A stretch of DNA of 6,031 nt, from contig DOMW01000041.1 of assembly GCA_003510345.1 (NCBI GenBank), positions 1-6,031 on the forward strand. The letters run 5' to 3'. Each line of letters opens with the position of its first letter. The stretch's first letter is position 1. Both the position numbers and the translations under genes were made by a program. This DNA is from Clostridiales bacterium. Lineage in GTDB: Bacteria > Bacillota > Clostridia > Christensenellales > Christensenellaceae. The notes beneath the pieces were generated by a model. The model searched no databases and had not been told where the DNA came from. It saw only the letters and a program-made list of their open reading frames with translations. Shown here in pieces: positions 4,525 through 6,031 of this stretch.

Positions 4525-5744
4525 CAGTCATGCCTCCTCAAAAGGTCGCCCGCCCGCAAGGGGAACGGGCAGTTGATTTTCAGTTTTTGCTGCGCGTGCG
4601 GCGCGCTTTGCTGCCGCGCCCCGTCCTCGTTTTCCATATACTCCACCGTAAACGCCGCGCCCCGCAAATGCGGCGAAAGCGTCTCAAGCTCTTCCCCCAC
4701 GCTGAATTTGTTGCGCTGTTCCACTTGCACCACGCCGTTTTCAGCCCCTGCTGTCACTTTTGCGCAAAACGTATATTTACGCGGCGCAACGCCGCGCACG
4801 GTATCCTGCGCGCCGCCCCCCGGGTTTCCAAAAAAGAACCCCGTCGTGAAAAGCCGCGTCGCGGATTTTTCCAGTTCCTCCTTCAGCGCGTTGTCAAACA
4901 CATACGCCGCGCCATGTTCCTTATACCCGTCCAGCGCCCGCCTGTACGCGCCCACCACCGAGGCGACGTAATACACGGACTTCATACGCCCCTCTATTTT
5001 TAAACTGGTAACGCCCGCCTCTATCAGTTCCGGGATATATTCTATCATCATCAAGTCTTTGGAATTCAGCACATACGCGCCGCGCCCGTCCTCCGAAACG
5101 GGAAAGTATTCCCCGTCATACCCGCGCTCATGCAAAAAATATTCCCACCTGCACGGCTGGGCGCACTCGCCCCGGTTGCCGCTCCGCCCCGTCATAAAAG
5201 AACTCATAAGGCAGCGCCCGGAATGCGCGATGCACATGGCCCCGTGCACAAACACCTCTATTTCAAGGTCCCCCGCCCCGCGCTTGATTTCGCTTACTTC
5301 TTTCAGTGTGCACTCGCGCGACAGCACGATGCGGCGCACACCCGCCTCCCGCCAGAATTGCGCGGCGTGGCTGTTCATTGTGTTTGCCTGTGTGCTAAGG
5401 TGCAGCGGCACGGCAATCCCTTCCCGCTTCGCCGCTTGCAGCACCGCCGGGTCGGAAAAAATGATGCCGTCCACGCCACATTCCCGCAAAAACCGCAGGT
5501 AGCCGCCCAACTCGGGCAGCTCGCCTTCCCGCAGGGCGGCGTTTACCGTGACGTATAACTTTTTGTCCAGCCCGCGGGCGTACCCTGCCGCCGATTTTAT
5601 TTCGTCATCAGTAAAATTGGCTGCGAACGCGCGCAGCCCAAATTGTTTCCCGGCTATATATACCGCGTCAGCGCCGAAAGCAAATGCCGTTTCCAGGCAT
5701 TCCCGATTGCCCGCCGGCGCCAGCAATTCTACTCCCTGTTCCAT
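4524..5744 (-). CDS. U32 peptidase-family protein, probable tRNA (or rRNA) hydroxylation enzyme, TrhP/RlhA type
   Basis: A 406-residue U32 family protein. Members once called collagenase-like peptidases are now known mainly as Fe-S proteins for prephenate-dependent RNA hydroxylation (TrhP, RlhA) or ubiquinone hydroxylation (UbiU/UbiV). Seen: N-terminal ELLAPAGN (residues 6-13), and the U32 signature at 163-181 (E163, H167-G168, C171, G176, C178, S181). C194 and C198 follow in GECAQPCRW, then NSKDL (227-231) and SLKIEGRMKS (247-256). A C-terminal domain ends in RAGDLLRR. Length fits the B. subtilis YrrO/TrhP2 branch. C171, C178 and C194 correspond in spacing to three UbiU cluster cysteines; the position where a fourth is expected is M232. 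The start is fixed by ELLAPAGN lying near the N terminus. The nearest good Shine-Dalgarno (GGAGGG) is about 15 nt away, so initiation may depend on coupling to mltG termination. It overlaps the next gene by 1 nt (TGATG). Which RNA it modifies is inference. Confidence 0.9.
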   Translation of the reverse strand: MEQGVELLAPAGNRECLETAFAFGADAVYIAGKQFGLRAFAANFTDDEIKSAAGYARGLDKKLYVTVNAALREGELPELGGYLRFLRECGVDGIIFSDPAVLQAAKREGIAVPLHLSTQANTMNSHAAQFWREAGVRRIVLSRECTLKEVSEIKRGAGDLEIEVFVHGAMCIAHSGRCLMSSFMTGRSGNRGECAQPCRWEYFLHERGYDGEYFPVSEDGRGAYVLNSKDLMMIEYIPELIEAGVTSLKIEGRMKSVYYVASVVGAYRRALDGYKEHGAAYVFDNALKEELEKSATRLFTTGFFFGNPGGGAQDTVRGVAPRKYTFCAKVTAGAENGVVQVEQRNKFSVGEELETLSPHLRGAAFTVEYMENEDGARQQSAPHAQQKLKINCPFPLRAGDLLRRHD

Positions 5745-5749
5745 CCGCT

Positions 5750-6031
5750 CTATTCTTCGCCCTCCGCTGTTTCATCGCCATACGAAGCAACCTGCGCCGC
5801 TTTCTCCGCATCCACCGCCTGCCATTGCGCCTCATATTCCGCCACGACCGCGTTGTGCTCGTCAAGTGTCCTGCTGAACACCAATTCACCCGAATCCGGG
5901 TCGGTCAGCGCAACAAAGAAATATTCATCGCCGTCCTCCATGAGCGTCTCGTCCGGCCACAGTGCCGCCTCGATAGCCGCGCGCCCAGGGTTGCAGATCG
6001 GCCCCAGCGGCAGCCCTTCGCGCGTGTGCGT
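5750..6031 (-). CDS. mltG: MltG endolytic murein transglycosylase, C-terminal part (partial, 5' end outside window)
   Basis: This is the last 93 residues of a YceG/MltG-type lytic transglycosylase, an inner-membrane enzyme that cleaves nascent glycan strands and so sets their length. The frame is open from the window edge to a TAG stop. Seen directly: the family's C-terminal hallmark near residues 3-26 (TREGLPLGPICNPG followed by AAIEAAL and a proline), then EYFFVAL and the motif FSRTLDEHN near residues 56-66, matching the usual F-S-x-T-x-x-E-H-N. The tail after that is acidic (ends AEGEE). The catalytic glutamate of the family lies further upstream and is not in the window, so activity cannot be judged. 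The next gene starts 5 nt after the stop, which implies one transcript. In B. subtilis the mltG homologue yrrL also precedes U32 genes, which supports the call. Confidence 0.93.
   Translation of the reverse strand, partial: THTREGLPLGPICNPGRAAIEAALWPDETLMEDGDEYFFVALTDPDSGELVFSRTLDEHNAVVAEYEAQWQAVDAEKAAQVASYGDETAEGEE

Noticed and set aside
4461..5003. Long plus-strand open frame (about 180 codons), with similar ones at 3113-3637, 2111-2617 and 5059-5502
   Set aside because: They lie fully antisense to genes with clear family motifs. Their translations are rich in Arg, His, Pro and Ala with no recognisable domain, as expected for the opposite strand of GC-rich coding DNA.
4524..5744. Annotation of the U32 protein as a secreted collagenase
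   Set aside because: There is no signal peptide, and the conserved cysteines and neighbourhood fit the RNA-modifying U32 enzymes better than a protease.
5668..5889. Minus-strand Arg-rich 73-codon frame across the mltG/U32 junction
   Set aside because: It is an out-of-frame shadow: the mltG C terminus and the U32 N terminus both have clear family motifs in other frames.

Overview
All recognisable genes in this window lie on the minus strand, so the biological order runs from position 6031 down to 1. The gene set points to a low-complexity-envelope Bacillota of the Clostridia type: mltG, a U32 peptidase-family protein, an M24 aminopeptidase next to efp, and an Asp23/AmaP/DUF2273/NusB cluster. 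The sequence is moderately GC-rich, with frequent GCG/CGC codons and strong GGAGG-type ribosome binding sites. The efp and asp23/nusB blocks adjoin directly, without the spoIIIA sporulation genes that separate them in many spore formers. This hints at a non-sporulating clostridial lineage (for example a Christensenella-like one), but the taxonomic call is inference.

First unit (6031 to about 2027). It contains the 3' end of mltG (cut by the window edge), a U32 family protein (probable tRNA-hydroxylation enzyme), an endonuclease IV-like TIM-barrel protein, an M24 metallo-aminopeptidase (Xaa-Pro type) and efp. Spacings are 5 nt, a 1-nt overlap, a 4-nt overlap and 21 nt, so this looks like one polycistronic transcript. 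Two members touch translation: EF-P, and the U32 protein if it modifies tRNA or rRNA. A CCGGTT/AACCGG hairpin followed by a T-rich tract after efp probably ends the unit.

Second unit (about 2009 to 101). A 141-nt gap between efp and asp23 holds the terminator, a tandem repeat of a 13-mer with a 17-bp period, and a plausible sigma-A promoter embedded in that repeat. Then come asp23, an 11-bp intercistronic hairpin, amaP, a DUF2273 small membrane protein and nusB. AmaP is the membrane anchor for Asp23, and the DUF2273 protein is the usual small membrane partner, so the unit pairs an envelope-associated scaffold with the antitermination factor NusB. A convincing intrinsic terminator follows nusB.

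Positions 1-100 beyond that terminator contain no credible gene. They hold a compact set of hairpins that may be part of a structured RNA or a leader of the next gene; a 6S-like identity is possible but unproven. The long open frames on the plus strand are shadows of the minus-strand genes.
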